64,000 nt of DNA from Roseovarius indicus (GTDB lineage Bacteria > Pseudomonadota > Alphaproteobacteria > Rhodobacterales > Rhodobacteraceae), in contig NZ_CP031598.1 of assembly GCF_008728195.1 (NCBI RefSeq), positions 5,084,001 through 5,148,000 of the forward strand, written 5' to 3'. This document shows positions 42,891 through 51,553 of this stretch, piece after piece (positions within the stretch are counted from its first letter, which is position 1; every line of letters starts with the position of its first letter). The notes under the pieces are model-generated. The model did not search any database. It was not told where the DNA came from and worked only from the letters and a program-made list of their open reading frames with translations. A program made the position numbers and the translations under genes.

Positions 42891-43067
42891 TCAGAAGTCG
42901 ATCGCCAAGCCCTTCTTCTCCCAGTCGCCATAGCGCACAGGCTCCGGCCCCTTGCGGCCGCCGAGCTCCTTCGGCATCTCCAGCTCGCCAGCCTTCTTCC
43001 GCCGCTCCTCGGCCTCGGCCAGTGCGCGTTGCGCTGCGAGGGGCAGGTCTTTCTTCTCGGGATCCAT
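42891..43067 (-). CDS. SDHAF4-like small protein (DUF1674)
   Basis: 58 residues. The C-terminal motif PVRYGDWEKKGLAIDF is the hallmark of DUF1674/SDHAF4, which in mitochondria helps flavinated SdhA assemble into succinate dehydrogenase. The preceding EMPKELGGRKGPEP is also family-like. ATG 43067 is chosen because the conserved part fits within it and longer frames run into the divergent RsmB gene. Confidence 0.82.
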   Translation of the reverse strand: MDPEKKDLPLAAQRALAEAEERRKKAGELEMPKELGGRKGPEPVRYGDWEKKGLAIDF

Positions 43068-43137
43068 GGTTTGGCTTCCTTCGGCTTGGTGCCCCTGATA
43101 TAGCCCCCGCCTGTGCAAAGGCCAAGGACCGCGCGTC

Positions 43138-44409
43138 ATGTCACCCAAACCCAGCTCCCCCCGCGCCGCCGCGGTCAGCCTGCTTGACGAGATCATGGGC
43201 GAAGGCCAGCTGATGTCGGACCTGACCGAGCGCAAGGCCTTCCAGCGCCTCGCGGCCCAGGACCGGGCGGCGGCCCAGCGTCTTGCCACGCAAACCCTGC
43301 GCGGGTTGGAACGGGCCGACCGCATCCTCGACCGGCACCTGCGCAAGCGGCTGCCGCTTGGCATCAAGAACATCCTGCGGCTTGGCACGGTCGAGCTCTG
43401 CCTCGGCGGTGACGCGCATGGCGTGGTGAACGAGTTGGTCGCGCTGGCGCCTCCGCCCAAGGGCCGCGGCAACTATCGCGGCCTGATCAACGCGGTGCTG
43501 CGCAAGGTCGCCGAAGACGACGTGCGACGCTGGAACGACCTGCGCATTCCGCGCCTACCCGGCTGGTTGCGCGACCCGCTGGTAGAGGCCTGGGGCAAAG
43601 GCGCGATCAACGCGATGGAGAAGGCGCATTTCACCGGCGCACCGCTGGATCTCACCGCCAAGGGCGATGCCGCCGAGCTGGCGGGGAAAGTCGGCGGCAC
43701 CGTGCTGCCCACCGGGTCGGTCCGCGTGGAAAACGCCGGCCAGGTCTCGCGCATGGAGGGTTACGAGCAGGGCGCATGGTGGGTGCAGGACGCCGCCGCC
43801 GCCCTGCCGGCAAGGCTGCTCGCCGCGCAGCCCGGCGAGCGGGTGCTCGACCTCTGCGCCGCGCCGGGCGGCAAGACCCTGCAACTCTCCGCCGCCGGGG
43901 CGGAGGTAACGGCCTTGGACATCTCCGAACGCCGCATGGCCCGCGTGAAGGACAACCTCGAGCGCACCGGCCTTACGGCCTCCATGATCGTCGGCGATGC
44001 GCTGGAGCATGAAGCCGAGCCCTACGACGCCATCCTCCTCGACGCGCCCTGTTCCGCCACCGGCACCATCCGCCGCCACCCGGATCTGCCCTTCGCCAAG
44101 GATGGCTCGGAATTCGGTGACCTCATCGGGCTTCAGGCCCAGATGATCGACCACGCCCTCACCCTTCTGAAACCCGGCGGGCGGCTGGTCTTCTGCACCT
44201 GCTCCCTGTTGCCGGACGAGGGCGAATGCCAGGTGGAAGAAGCGCTCTTGCGCCACGAAGGGCTGACCGTCGACCGCACCGCGCTGAACCACCCCGGGAT
44301 CGACGAGAAATGGATCACCGAGGAAGGCGGCCTGCGCCTGCGGCCCGATTACTGGCCCGAGCTTGGCGGGATGGACGGCTTCTATATCGCCGTGCTGCGC
44401 AAACCCTAG
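43138..44409 (+). CDS. 16S rRNA m5C methyltransferase, RsmB/NOP family
   Basis: 423 residues. N-terminal NusB-like RNA-binding domain (about 1-130) and C-terminal SAM methyltransferase domain: LDLCAAPGGKTLQLS, the catalytic motifs DAPCSATGTIRRHPD and CTCSLLPDEGE with two Cys. Modifies a cytosine of 16S rRNA, C967 in Escherichia coli RsmB. Overlaps the convergent MoeA-fusion gene by four bases at the 3' end. Confidence 0.92.
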   Translation: MSPKPSSPRAAAVSLLDEIMGEGQLMSDLTERKAFQRLAAQDRAAAQRLATQTLRGLERADRILDRHLRKRLPLGIKNILRLGTVELCLGGDAHGVVNELVALAPPPKGRGNYRGLINAVLRKVAEDDVRRWNDLRIPRLPGWLRDPLVEAWGKGAINAMEKAHFTGAPLDLTAKGDAAELAGKVGGTVLPTGSVRVENAGQVSRMEGYEQGAWWVQDAAAALPARLLAAQPGERVLDLCAAPGGKTLQLSAAGAEVTALDISERRMARVKDNLERTGLTASMIVGDALEHEAEPYDAILLDAPCSATGTIRRHPDLPFAKDGSEFGDLIGLQAQMIDHALTLLKPGGRLVFCTCSLLPDEGECQVEEALLRHEGLTVDRTALNHPGIDEKWITEEGGLRLRPDYWPELGGMDGFYIAVLRKP

Positions 44410-46508
44410 CGGAAGCTGCCGAACGGGATATAGCGCACCGTGTCACCGGGGCCGATCTCGGCCGCGCCATCGGGCAATTCCACCAGTCCTTCTGCCCAGC
44501 TCAACCCGCTGATCCGGCCCGAGCCTTCCGACTTGAACACCTCTGCATGGCCATCGCGCATCCGGGCGCGCAGGTATTCCCGCCGCCCCGGTTTTTTCGA
44601 CTTCGAGAACCCCGCCGGCACGTCGAACCCCTGCGGCGCGACCCAGCCCTGCCCGGCCATCAATGCCATCGCCGGGCGCGCAAAGACCAGCGTGCAGACC
44701 ATCGCCGCCACCGGGTTGCCCGGCAGGCCGAACACCGGCGTGCCACCCCAGACCCCCAGCGCCAGCGGGCGGCCGGGCTTCAGCGCGATCCGCCATTCGG
44801 CCATCGCGCCCGCCTCGTTCAGCAGGGCCGACACGTGGTCTTCGTCACCCGACGACGCCCCGCCTGACGTCAGGATCACGTCCGCCTCCGCCGCGCCCCT
44901 GTCCAGCGCGGCGCGCAACGCATCGCGACTGTCGGGCACCCGGCCCAGATCGAGCGCGCGATAGCCGAACTCTTCCACCAAACCTGTCAGCATCGGGCGG
45001 TTCGCGTCAAAGATCTGCCCCTCGCCCGCCTCGCCACCGGGCTCGACCAGCTCGTCGCCGGTCGAGATCACCGCCACGGTCAGTGGCTCGTATGTCACGA
45101 CCTCCGCAATCCCCACCGCCGCGCAAAGCGCCATGTCAGCCGGCGTCAGCACGCGTCCCGGCGTCAGGATCGTGTCACCTTCGGCCACATCCTCCCCCGC
45201 CTTCCGGGTATTCGCGCGCGCCTTCAGCCCGCCGCGAAAGGCAATCTCGCCATCCCCCACCCGCACGTCTTCCTGAAGGATCACGGTATCGACCCCCTGG
45301 GGCAGCGCCGCGCCGGTCAATACGCGCACGGCAGACCCCTCGGGCACGTCGCCCGGGAACGGCTTGCCCGCGGCAGACCGCCCCTCGACCAGCGGCAGCA
45401 CCTGGTCGCCCTCGCCAAGCGACGCATGGGCGAACCCGTAGCCATCGACCGCGGTATTGGCCTGCGGCGGGTTGGCGCGCTTGGCCACCACGGCTTCGGC
45501 CAGCACCCGGCCGCGGGCCTCGCCCAACACCCGGCGCGTCGTGCCTACCACCGGCTGCAACCGGCTGCGCAAAAGGTCGAGCGCTTCGTCCACCGGCGTC
45601 CAGTCAACCCCGGCGGGCAGGGCAAAGCAATCGTCGCGCAGCGGCGGCGGCTTCAGCGTTTCGCCCGCCGCGCGGTTGAGCTTGTCTTCGTGGTCCAGTC
45701 CCATGATCCAGCCCTCTTCCGGCGCCTCGATGGTTAACATGGCATCGCGGTCGTCCGGGTGCAAACCCGCCACGGCCCGCGCCAGCAACCGAACCTGGTG
45801 CGCATCGCGAATACCACCCGCCGCCTCGGCCTGTTTGACCACCTTGTTGATCAGCCCCGGCCAGATTTCCACGAAGGCCACAGGCGTTTCCAATGGCTCG
45901 AACGGCCAGACCGCCACATGCGGTGCCAAGCGACGGCGCAGGCGGTTCAGCACCGGCAATCCGGTCAGAATCTGCCCGCCCACGGCCCCGGCCCCGCCCA
46001 GCTGCCAGCACGTGAAGGCGCCCGGCGTGCGCTGCTCCGCCACGCGCCGCTCGGGCAGACCGTGGCCCGCCCGGCTGTCCTTGCGCGGCAAGCCTGGAAT
46101 GTCGCGCTTGAGGCCGTTGAACCAGAACGGGCCGATGCCGGGGAACCGCGCATTGATCGCCGCCGCCACGTCGAAGCGGTTGTTCGCTCTCGGGCTGTCC
46201 TCGATCCGCTCTTCCAGCCAATCCCAGACGGCAAACGGGCCGGCCCGGCCCGTCAGGCCCTCGGCAAAGCCCACGGGAAATCCGAACGGAAAATCGTACC
46301 CCACGAACAGCCGCCGACCCGCTTCCAGCTCCTGCTCCATCAATCCGGCAATGACGGCTTCCGCTTCCATACGATTACGTATGTAGATCGGCGCCTTATC
46401 CAAACCATCCCGCGTCACCCCCATCCAGATCGCATCCTTGCGCGGACGCGGGCCGGTGTCGCTGCCGCCTGACCAGTCGATCACGGCGACGGTGTCGAAA
46501 TGGCTCAC
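44406..46508 (-). CDS. moeA: Fusion of a DUF429-like domain to molybdopterin molybdotransferase MoeA
   Basis: 700 residues in one frame, versus about 400 for MoeA. Residues about 294-700 are MoeA: ANTAVDGYGFA, LTGAALPQGVDTVI, ISTGDELVEPG, TSGGASSGDEDHV and LPGNPVAAMV; this part inserts molybdate into molybdopterin. Residues 1-285 look like a DUF429/RNase H-like domain: VIDWSGG (9-15), VGYDFPFGFP (69-78) and VEIWPGL (223-229). No stop or internal start with a good ribosome-binding site was noticed between the parts. Followed in order mobB, mobA, fdhD upstream on the same strand with four-base overlaps. Confidence 0.8.
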   Translation of the reverse strand: MSHFDTVAVIDWSGGSDTGPRPRKDAIWMGVTRDGLDKAPIYIRNRMEAEAVIAGLMEQELEAGRRLFVGYDFPFGFPVGFAEGLTGRAGPFAVWDWLEERIEDSPRANNRFDVAAAINARFPGIGPFWFNGLKRDIPGLPRKDSRAGHGLPERRVAEQRTPGAFTCWQLGGAGAVGGQILTGLPVLNRLRRRLAPHVAVWPFEPLETPVAFVEIWPGLINKVVKQAEAAGGIRDAHQVRLLARAVAGLHPDDRDAMLTIEAPEEGWIMGLDHEDKLNRAAGETLKPPPLRDDCFALPAGVDWTPVDEALDLLRSRLQPVVGTTRRVLGEARGRVLAEAVVAKRANPPQANTAVDGYGFAHASLGEGDQVLPLVEGRSAAGKPFPGDVPEGSAVRVLTGAALPQGVDTVILQEDVRVGDGEIAFRGGLKARANTRKAGEDVAEGDTILTPGRVLTPADMALCAAVGIAEVVTYEPLTVAVISTGDELVEPGGEAGEGQIFDANRPMLTGLVEEFGYRALDLGRVPDSRDALRAALDRGAAEADVILTSGGASSGDEDHVSALLNEAGAMAEWRIALKPGRPLALGVWGGTPVFGLPGNPVAAMVCTLVFARPAMALMAGQGWVAPQGFDVPAGFSKSKKPGRREYLRARMRDGHAEVFKSEGSGRISGLSWAEGLVELPDGAAEIGPGDTVRYIPFGSFR

Positions 46509-46996
46509 AAGCCAACCTCGCGCAGGATGAAATCGGCGATGGCGCCCGTGTCGTTCAGGTCGAAGACCGGCCGGTCAAGATCGAGCGCCGTGTCGGAGGC
46601 CACGGCCCGCACCGTCGGGTCATCGGTCGCAATAAGCGGGTTGCCCGTCTCGGCCCGGTGCGCCTCGACCTTGGGGTGCGCATCGCGCTTGTAGCCTTCG
46701 ACCAACACGAGGTCGACCGGCCCAAGCCGCTGCAACAGCTCCTCCAGCGTCGGCTCCTTTTCGTCGCGCAGCTCGTGCATCAGCGCGATGCGCTTGCGCG
46801 AGGCCAGCAGCACCTCGGTCGCCCCGGCAACCCGGTGGCGATGGCTGTCCTTGCCGGGCTGATCCACGTCGAACGTGTGATGCGCGTGTTTGACCGTGGA
46901 AACGGAAAATCCCCGCCCGGTGACCTCGGTCACCAGCCGCTCCATCAACCCGGTCTTGCCGGCATTCTTCCAGCCGACGACGCCGTAAAGCCTCAT
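46505..46996 (-). CDS. mobB: Molybdopterin-guanine dinucleotide biosynthesis protein MobB
   Basis: 163 residues. P-loop GTPase helping MobA: Walker A GWKNAGKTGLMERLV, then STVKHAHHTFDVDQPGKDSHRH and LVLVEGYKRDAHPK. Both starts and stops overlap neighbours mobA and the MoeA fusion by four bases. Confidence 0.93.
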   Translation of the reverse strand: MRLYGVVGWKNAGKTGLMERLVTEVTGRGFSVSTVKHAHHTFDVDQPGKDSHRHRVAGATEVLLASRKRIALMHELRDEKEPTLEELLQRLGPVDLVLVEGYKRDAHPKVEAHRAETGNPLIATDDPTVRAVASDTALDLDRPVFDLNDTGAIADFILREVGL

Positions 46997-47595
46997 GCCT
47001 GCCCCCCGGCCATTGCTTGTGCCTTGTCGAGATCCTCGGGCGTGTTCACGTTGAAGAACGGCTCGCCCGCCTCGTCGAACAGCGCCTCGCGGCCGTCATG
47101 CCGGTCGGTCCACATCACCACCTTGCGCAGCCCGTCCTGCAAAGCCGCCCGCAGATCGTCGCGCAGCGCCACGGGCCAGAGACCGAAGGTCGGCTGCCGC
47201 CCATCGGGCGTCGCGGCCAATGCGAGCGGTTGCTCCATGTCCTTCGCCGCGACTTGCAGACGCGAAACAAGGTCGTGCGGAAAGAACGGCGTATCGGCCG
47301 CCACGCTGACAACGCTCTCCGCCCCCTGCCCGGCGGCCCAGTCGAGCCCCGCCAGAACCCCGGCCAGCGGGCCGGGATAATCGGCAATGCTGTCCGGCAG
47401 CACGGGCAGGCCGAGCGCCGCGAACCTCTCCGCCTCGCCATTCGCATTGATCGCCATGCCGGCCACCTGCGGCGACAGCCGGGCAATCACCTGATCGAGA
47501 ATCGTACCCTCGCTCAAAGGCAAAAGTCCCTTGTCGCCCCCGCCCATCCGGGTGGCCTTGCCCCCGGCCAGTATCACGCCCAGTGGCTGTTTCAT
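46993..47595 (-). CDS. mobA: Molybdenum cofactor guanylyltransferase
   Basis: 200 residues. Joins GMP to molybdopterin to make MGD for DMSO-reductase-family enzymes. Nucleotidyltransferase motif LAGGKATRMGGGDKGLLPL, VAADTPFFPHDLV and PFFNVNTPEDLD. ATG 47595 starts at the motif; it overlaps the fdhD stop. Mo hydroxylases as at 54427 normally use another cofactor form, so a MocA-like activity elsewhere may be needed. Confidence 0.92.
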   Translation of the reverse strand: MKQPLGVILAGGKATRMGGGDKGLLPLSEGTILDQVIARLSPQVAGMAINANGEAERFAALGLPVLPDSIADYPGPLAGVLAGLDWAAGQGAESVVSVAADTPFFPHDLVSRLQVAAKDMEQPLALAATPDGRQPTFGLWPVALRDDLRAALQDGLRKVVMWTDRHDGREALFDEAGEPFFNVNTPEDLDKAQAMAGGQA

Positions 47596-48476
47596 GCGCC
47601 GGCACTCTTGCGGCGGTGTTTCTTGTCCTCGTCCGGCACGCTGTCGGGGTCCACGTCCCTTACCAACCGCTCTTCGCCCGCCAGGCACACGAACCTTTTG
47701 CCCCGCATCCGGCCGACCAGCGTCAGGCCCACTTCGCGCGCAATCTCCACGCCCCAGGCCGTGAAGCCCGACCGCGACGCCAGCGCCGGAATACCCATCA
47801 GCGCCGTCTTGATTACCATCTCCGACGTCAGCCGCCCGGTGGTGTAAAGCAGCTTGTCGTCCGCGCTCACCCCTTCCGAGAACATCCAGCCCGCGATCTT
47901 GTCGACCGCGTTGTGCCGCCCGACATCCTCCATGTAGACCAGCGGCTCGCCGCCCCGGCAAAGCACCGTGCCGTGAATGGCCCCCGCTTCGAGATACAGA
48001 GAGGGCGTCCGGTTGATCACAGACGCCAGTCGGTAAAGATCGGAGGTCTTCACCTTCAGGTCCGGCAGGCGCACCTGCTCCAGGCCCTCCATCATGTCGC
48101 CGAAGACCGTGCCCACGGCACAGCCGCTGGTGCGCGTCTTCTTCTTCAGCTTCTCTTCGTAATTGGTCTGCCCGTCGGTGCGCACGACGACGGTTTCGAG
48201 ATCTTCGTCGAAATCGACACCGGTCACCGTCTCGTCGGCGGCAAGCATCCCCTGGTTCCGCAGGAACCCCAGTGCAAGGTATTCCGGGTAATCGCCGATC
48301 GTCATCGCGGTGACGATCTCCTGCCCGTTCAGGAAAATCGTAAGGGGCCGCTCCTCGACCACCGCGATTTCGGCGGGCTGGCCGGCATGGTCGACCCCCT
48401 CCACCTTGCGCGTCAGCCGCGGGGCGCCCGGGTCGGGCGCGATGATGTAGGCCGGAAGATCGTCGGTCACGGGCAA
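47592..48476 (-). CDS. fdhD: Formate dehydrogenase accessory sulfurtransferase FdhD
   Basis: 294 residues. Transfers sulfur from IscS to the molybdenum cofactor of formate dehydrogenase. Blocks: EERPLTIFLNGQEIVTAM, YLALGFLRNQGM, EDVGRHNAVDKIAGW, GRLTSEMVIKTALMGIPAL and GLTLVGRMRG. Where Escherichia coli FdhD has two Cys (CxxC), here is SGCAVGT with one. A strong GGAAGGAG (48483-48490) supports the TTG start at 48476; GTG at 48470 is an alternative with longer spacing. Confidence 0.88.
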   Translation of the reverse strand: MPVTDDLPAYIIAPDPGAPRLTRKVEGVDHAGQPAEIAVVEERPLTIFLNGQEIVTAMTIGDYPEYLALGFLRNQGMLAADETVTGVDFDEDLETVVVRTDGQTNYEEKLKKKTRTSGCAVGTVFGDMMEGLEQVRLPDLKVKTSDLYRLASVINRTPSLYLEAGAIHGTVLCRGGEPLVYMEDVGRHNAVDKIAGWMFSEGVSADDKLLYTTGRLTSEMVIKTALMGIPALASRSGFTAWGVEIAREVGLTLVGRMRGKRFVCLAGEERLVRDVDPDSVPDEDKKHRRKSAGA

Positions 48477-48536
48477 TTGCAACTCCTTCCGCTTGGCGAT
48501 AGGGCAAGCGTATCGAGGGCAATCTAGGATTTTCAG

Positions 48537-49250
48537 GTGCCGACGGAAACCACGAAATCTATCTTCTGGAGCGGCGTGCGCGATGCGGCCCCGTTCATTC
48601 TGGTGGTGGGCCCGTTCGGCCTGCTCTTTGGTGTCGTGGCAACCGAGTCGGGGCTCAACGTGCTGGAAACCATGACCTTTTCGATCCTGGTCATTGCCGG
48701 CGCGGCCCAGCTTACGGCGCTGCAGCTGTTGACCGACAATGCGCCGACGATCATCGTGATCATCTCGGCCCTGGCAGTGAACCTCCGTATGGCGATGTAC
48801 TCGGCCTCGCTCGCCCCCTATATCGGGCCGGCACCGCTCTGGCAGCGGGCCTGCGCGGCCTATTTCCTCGTCGATCAGAGCTACGGCCTCGCCATCCTGA
48901 AATACGAGGCCTATCCGAAATGGAACGTGCGGCAGCGTATGGTTTACTTCTTCGGCACCATCGCGCCCGTCTGCCCGTTCTGGTACCTGGCCACGCTGAC
49001 CGGTGCGCTGATCGGCACCTCGGTGCCCGACTGGCTCGCGCTCGACTTCGCCATGCCGATCACCTTCATCGCCCTGATCGCGCCGGCGCTGCGGACGCGG
49101 GCGCATGTCGCCGCGGCGCTCGTGTCGATCGTGGTGGCCCTGTCCCTTGCGTTCCTGCCCTACAATCTCGGGCTTCTCGTGGCCGGCATCGCGGGGATGA
49201 TGACAGGCGCCGAGGTTGAACGCCGAACCGAAGAGTGGGCCAAGGCATGA
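48537..49250 (+). CDS. azlC: AzlC-family branched-chain amino acid exporter subunit
   Basis: 237 residues, about six membrane helices. Blocks FILVVGPFGLLFGVVA, AGAAQLTALQLL and NLRMAMYSASLAPYI are typical of AzlC. With AzlD it exports branched-chain amino acids or analogues. GTG start at 48537 preceded by AGGA. Overlaps azlD by four bases. Confidence 0.9.
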   Translation: MPTETTKSIFWSGVRDAAPFILVVGPFGLLFGVVATESGLNVLETMTFSILVIAGAAQLTALQLLTDNAPTIIVIISALAVNLRMAMYSASLAPYIGPAPLWQRACAAYFLVDQSYGLAILKYEAYPKWNVRQRMVYFFGTIAPVCPFWYLATLTGALIGTSVPDWLALDFAMPITFIALIAPALRTRAHVAAALVSIVVALSLAFLPYNLGLLVAGIAGMMTGAEVERRTEEWAKA

Positions 49251-49573
49251 TCGACACCGCAACCATCTGGATCGTCATCGCCGCGCTCGGCATCGGCAGT
49301 TATTTCTTCCGCTTCTTCTTCATCGGCCTGATCGGCGACCGGCAACTGCCGGCATGGGTCTTGCGGCACCTGCGCTATACCGCCGTCGCCGTGCTGCCAG
49401 GCCTGGTGGCCCCGCTGGTGGTCTGGCCGCCCGCAACCGGGGGCCAGACAGATGCCCCCCGGCTGGTGGCGGCGCTGGTCACGATCGCGGTCGGACTCTG
49501 GACGCGGAACGTGCTGCTGACCATCACGGCGGGTGCGGCGGCGTTGTACCTGGGGCTCTACCTCGCGGGCTAA
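49247..49573 (+). CDS. azlD: AzlD-family small membrane subunit
   Basis: 108 residues, about four membrane helices (IWIVIAALGIGSYFFRFFFI, YTAVAVLPGLVAPLVV, LVAALVTIAVGLWT, LTITAGAAALYLGLYL). Partner of AzlC. The ATG at 49247 overlaps the azlC stop; a GTG 12 bases earlier is less likely. Four bases separate its stop from the convergent ABC exporter gene. Confidence 0.9.
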   Translation: MIDTATIWIVIAALGIGSYFFRFFFIGLIGDRQLPAWVLRHLRYTAVAVLPGLVAPLVVWPPATGGQTDAPRLVAALVTIAVGLWTRNVLLTITAGAAALYLGLYLAG

Positions 49574-49577
49574 CGCC

Positions 49578-51362
49578 TTACCGACCGTCATAGCCCTTCT
49601 TCTGCGCCTGGTAGAGCTGGGAATAAAGCCCGGCCGTCTCGAGCAGCTCGTCGTGCCGGCCCTGTTCCACCAGCTGCCCGGCCTCCAGCACGAAGATCCG
49701 GTCGGCATCCGCCACCGACGACAGGCGGTGCGCCACCACGATGGTGGTCTTGCCCTTGGTCAGCCGGCCCAGCGCCGCCTTGATCCGCTCCTCCGTCGCC
49801 TGGTCGAGCGCGCTTGTCGCTTCGTCCAGCAACAGGATCGGCGCGTCGCGCAGGAAGGCGCGCGCAATGGCGATGCGCTGCTTCTGCCCGCCCGAAAGCT
49901 GCGCCCCCTTCGGCCCCACCGGCGCATCGCCCCGGCGGCGGATCAGGTCGGCGATCTCGGCATCCTCGGCGGCGCGCCAGACATCCTCTTCCGTGGCCTC
50001 CGGGTTCACGTAGCGGATGTTTTCCCAGATCGAATTGTTGAAGATCACGATATCCTGCGCCACCACGGAAAACGCCCCGCGCAGGCTGCCCACTTTCAGG
50101 GTCTCGATGGGCTGACCGCCGATGGTGATCTGCCCGCCCTTCACGTCGTAAAGCCGCGACAGCAGCGACAGGATCGTCGTCTTGCCCGACCCGGTCGCAC
50201 CAACGATGGCCGAGACCTGCCCGCCGCGGAACGTCATGTCGAGCCCCTCGAACAGCGGCTGATCCTCGGAGTAGGAGAAGGTCACGTCATCCAGCACGAT
50301 ATCGCCGCCGGTATCGAAATCCTCCACCGCGTCGGGGGCGTCGTTGATGCTGGGCTGCTCGTCGTAAAGGCTGCGCACCCGGTCGAGCAGCACGAGGTTC
50401 GACTGCAACGCCCCGAAATACTGCGCCAGAAGGCGGGCCGGGTCGAAGACCATGACCATGCCCAGCAGGAAGGTGATGATCCCCGCGCCATCGACGTCGA
50501 AATCGGGCGACAGCACCATGTAGCCACCGCCCCCGATCACCAGCACATAGACAAAGGCCGAGCTGAGGTCGATCGACGGCATCACCAGCGCCTGCGTGGT
50601 CTGCACCCGCTTCATCAGGTCGCGGATGGCGCCTGTGCCCTTCATCAGCCGCCCGGCCTCGACCTGTTCCTGGCTCGCGATCTTGACGGTGCGCATGCCG
50701 TTCACCGTCTCTTCGATGCCGTTCATGTAATCGGCCAGCGCCCGCTCGGCCTGTCCCTGCGCCTGCTTCACCCGGTCGGAGACGAAGTTCATCACCCAGA
50801 TGATGAAGGGCAGCACGACAATGGCGGTGGTGAACAGGATGGGGTTCTTCCAGATCAGGTAGCCCGACACGATCACCACGGTCACCGCATCGCGCACGGC
50901 GCCGGCGGTCGCGAGGCCGAAGAACACGCCAAGCTGCTGGGTCTGCGTCACCAGCCGGTGAATGATCTCGCCCGACTTGGTGCGCTCGAAATAGGCAAGG
51001 TCGAGCGACATCAAATGCCCGATCAGATCGCGCCGCATCTCGAAGATCGCCTCGTTCGACAGCCGCACCGTCACCAGCGGCACGAGGTACGACATCAACC
51101 CGCGCACGGCGAAAAGGAAGAAGACGCCAAGACAGACCAGCACCAGCTGCCCGACCTCGCCGCTTTCGAAAATCACCCGCAACCCGCTTTCCGTCATCGA
51201 CAGGAACTGCTGGTAAACCAGCCCCTGGATCAGGATCATCAGCAGAACGGCGCCCAGCCACGGCGCGCGCTTTTTCAGGTAGCCTAGCCAGAGCCAGCGC
51301 AGGTTGCTGCGGTCCTCGGGCGAAAAGATCGGCTCGCGTTTTTTCTTGGCTTTGTCGGTCAT
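49578..51362 (-). CDS. MsbA-like ABC exporter (fused permease and ATPase)
   Basis: 594 residues. N-terminal six-helix membrane domain (about 25-330) and ATPase domain (about 350-594): Walker A GATGSGKTT, signature LSGGQKQRIAIAR, Walker B ILLLDEATSALD, H-loop VVAHRLS. Half-transporter that works as a homodimer, exporting lipids, drugs or peptides; substrate unknown. Promoter lies in the 191 bases upstream, which also hold a dispersed repeat copy. Confidence 0.92.
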   Translation of the reverse strand: MTDKAKKKREPIFSPEDRSNLRWLWLGYLKKRAPWLGAVLLMILIQGLVYQQFLSMTESGLRVIFESGEVGQLVLVCLGVFFLFAVRGLMSYLVPLVTVRLSNEAIFEMRRDLIGHLMSLDLAYFERTKSGEIIHRLVTQTQQLGVFFGLATAGAVRDAVTVVIVSGYLIWKNPILFTTAIVVLPFIIWVMNFVSDRVKQAQGQAERALADYMNGIEETVNGMRTVKIASQEQVEAGRLMKGTGAIRDLMKRVQTTQALVMPSIDLSSAFVYVLVIGGGGYMVLSPDFDVDGAGIITFLLGMVMVFDPARLLAQYFGALQSNLVLLDRVRSLYDEQPSINDAPDAVEDFDTGGDIVLDDVTFSYSEDQPLFEGLDMTFRGGQVSAIVGATGSGKTTILSLLSRLYDVKGGQITIGGQPIETLKVGSLRGAFSVVAQDIVIFNNSIWENIRYVNPEATEEDVWRAAEDAEIADLIRRRGDAPVGPKGAQLSGGQKQRIAIARAFLRDAPILLLDEATSALDQATEERIKAALGRLTKGKTTIVVAHRLSSVADADRIFVLEAGQLVEQGRHDELLETAGLYSQLYQAQKKGYDGR

Positions 51363-51431
51363 GGACGGCCTTCAACGGGGTTCCGCCTGCCTATAGTGGG
51401 TTCCGGCGGAAAGGTCAGCCCAAGATTTTAT

Positions 51432-51553
51432 GCCTCCGGCGGGGATATTTCTGGCCAGAAGAAGCCGCGGATCGGCTGCAGCTTCTTCTTGGCGCAAATA
51501 TCCCGGGAAGCCTGCGAACGGGCGAAGCCCCGGGAAGGGGGCTGGCCCCCAAT
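51432..51553. repeat. Dispersed inverted-repeat element with terminator-like tail
   Basis: Left arm 51432-51465 (GCCTCCGGCGGGGATATTT, then CTGGCCAGAAGAAGC) and right arm 51481-51512 (GCTTCTTCTTGG, then AAATATCCCGGGAAGCC) can form an imperfect stem of about 32 bases. The tail 51516-51553 ends in GGGGGctggCCCCC and matches 38833-38870 at 37 of 38 bases. It directly follows the stop of the DUF1185 gene, the end of the catabolic cluster. Confidence 0.8.
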
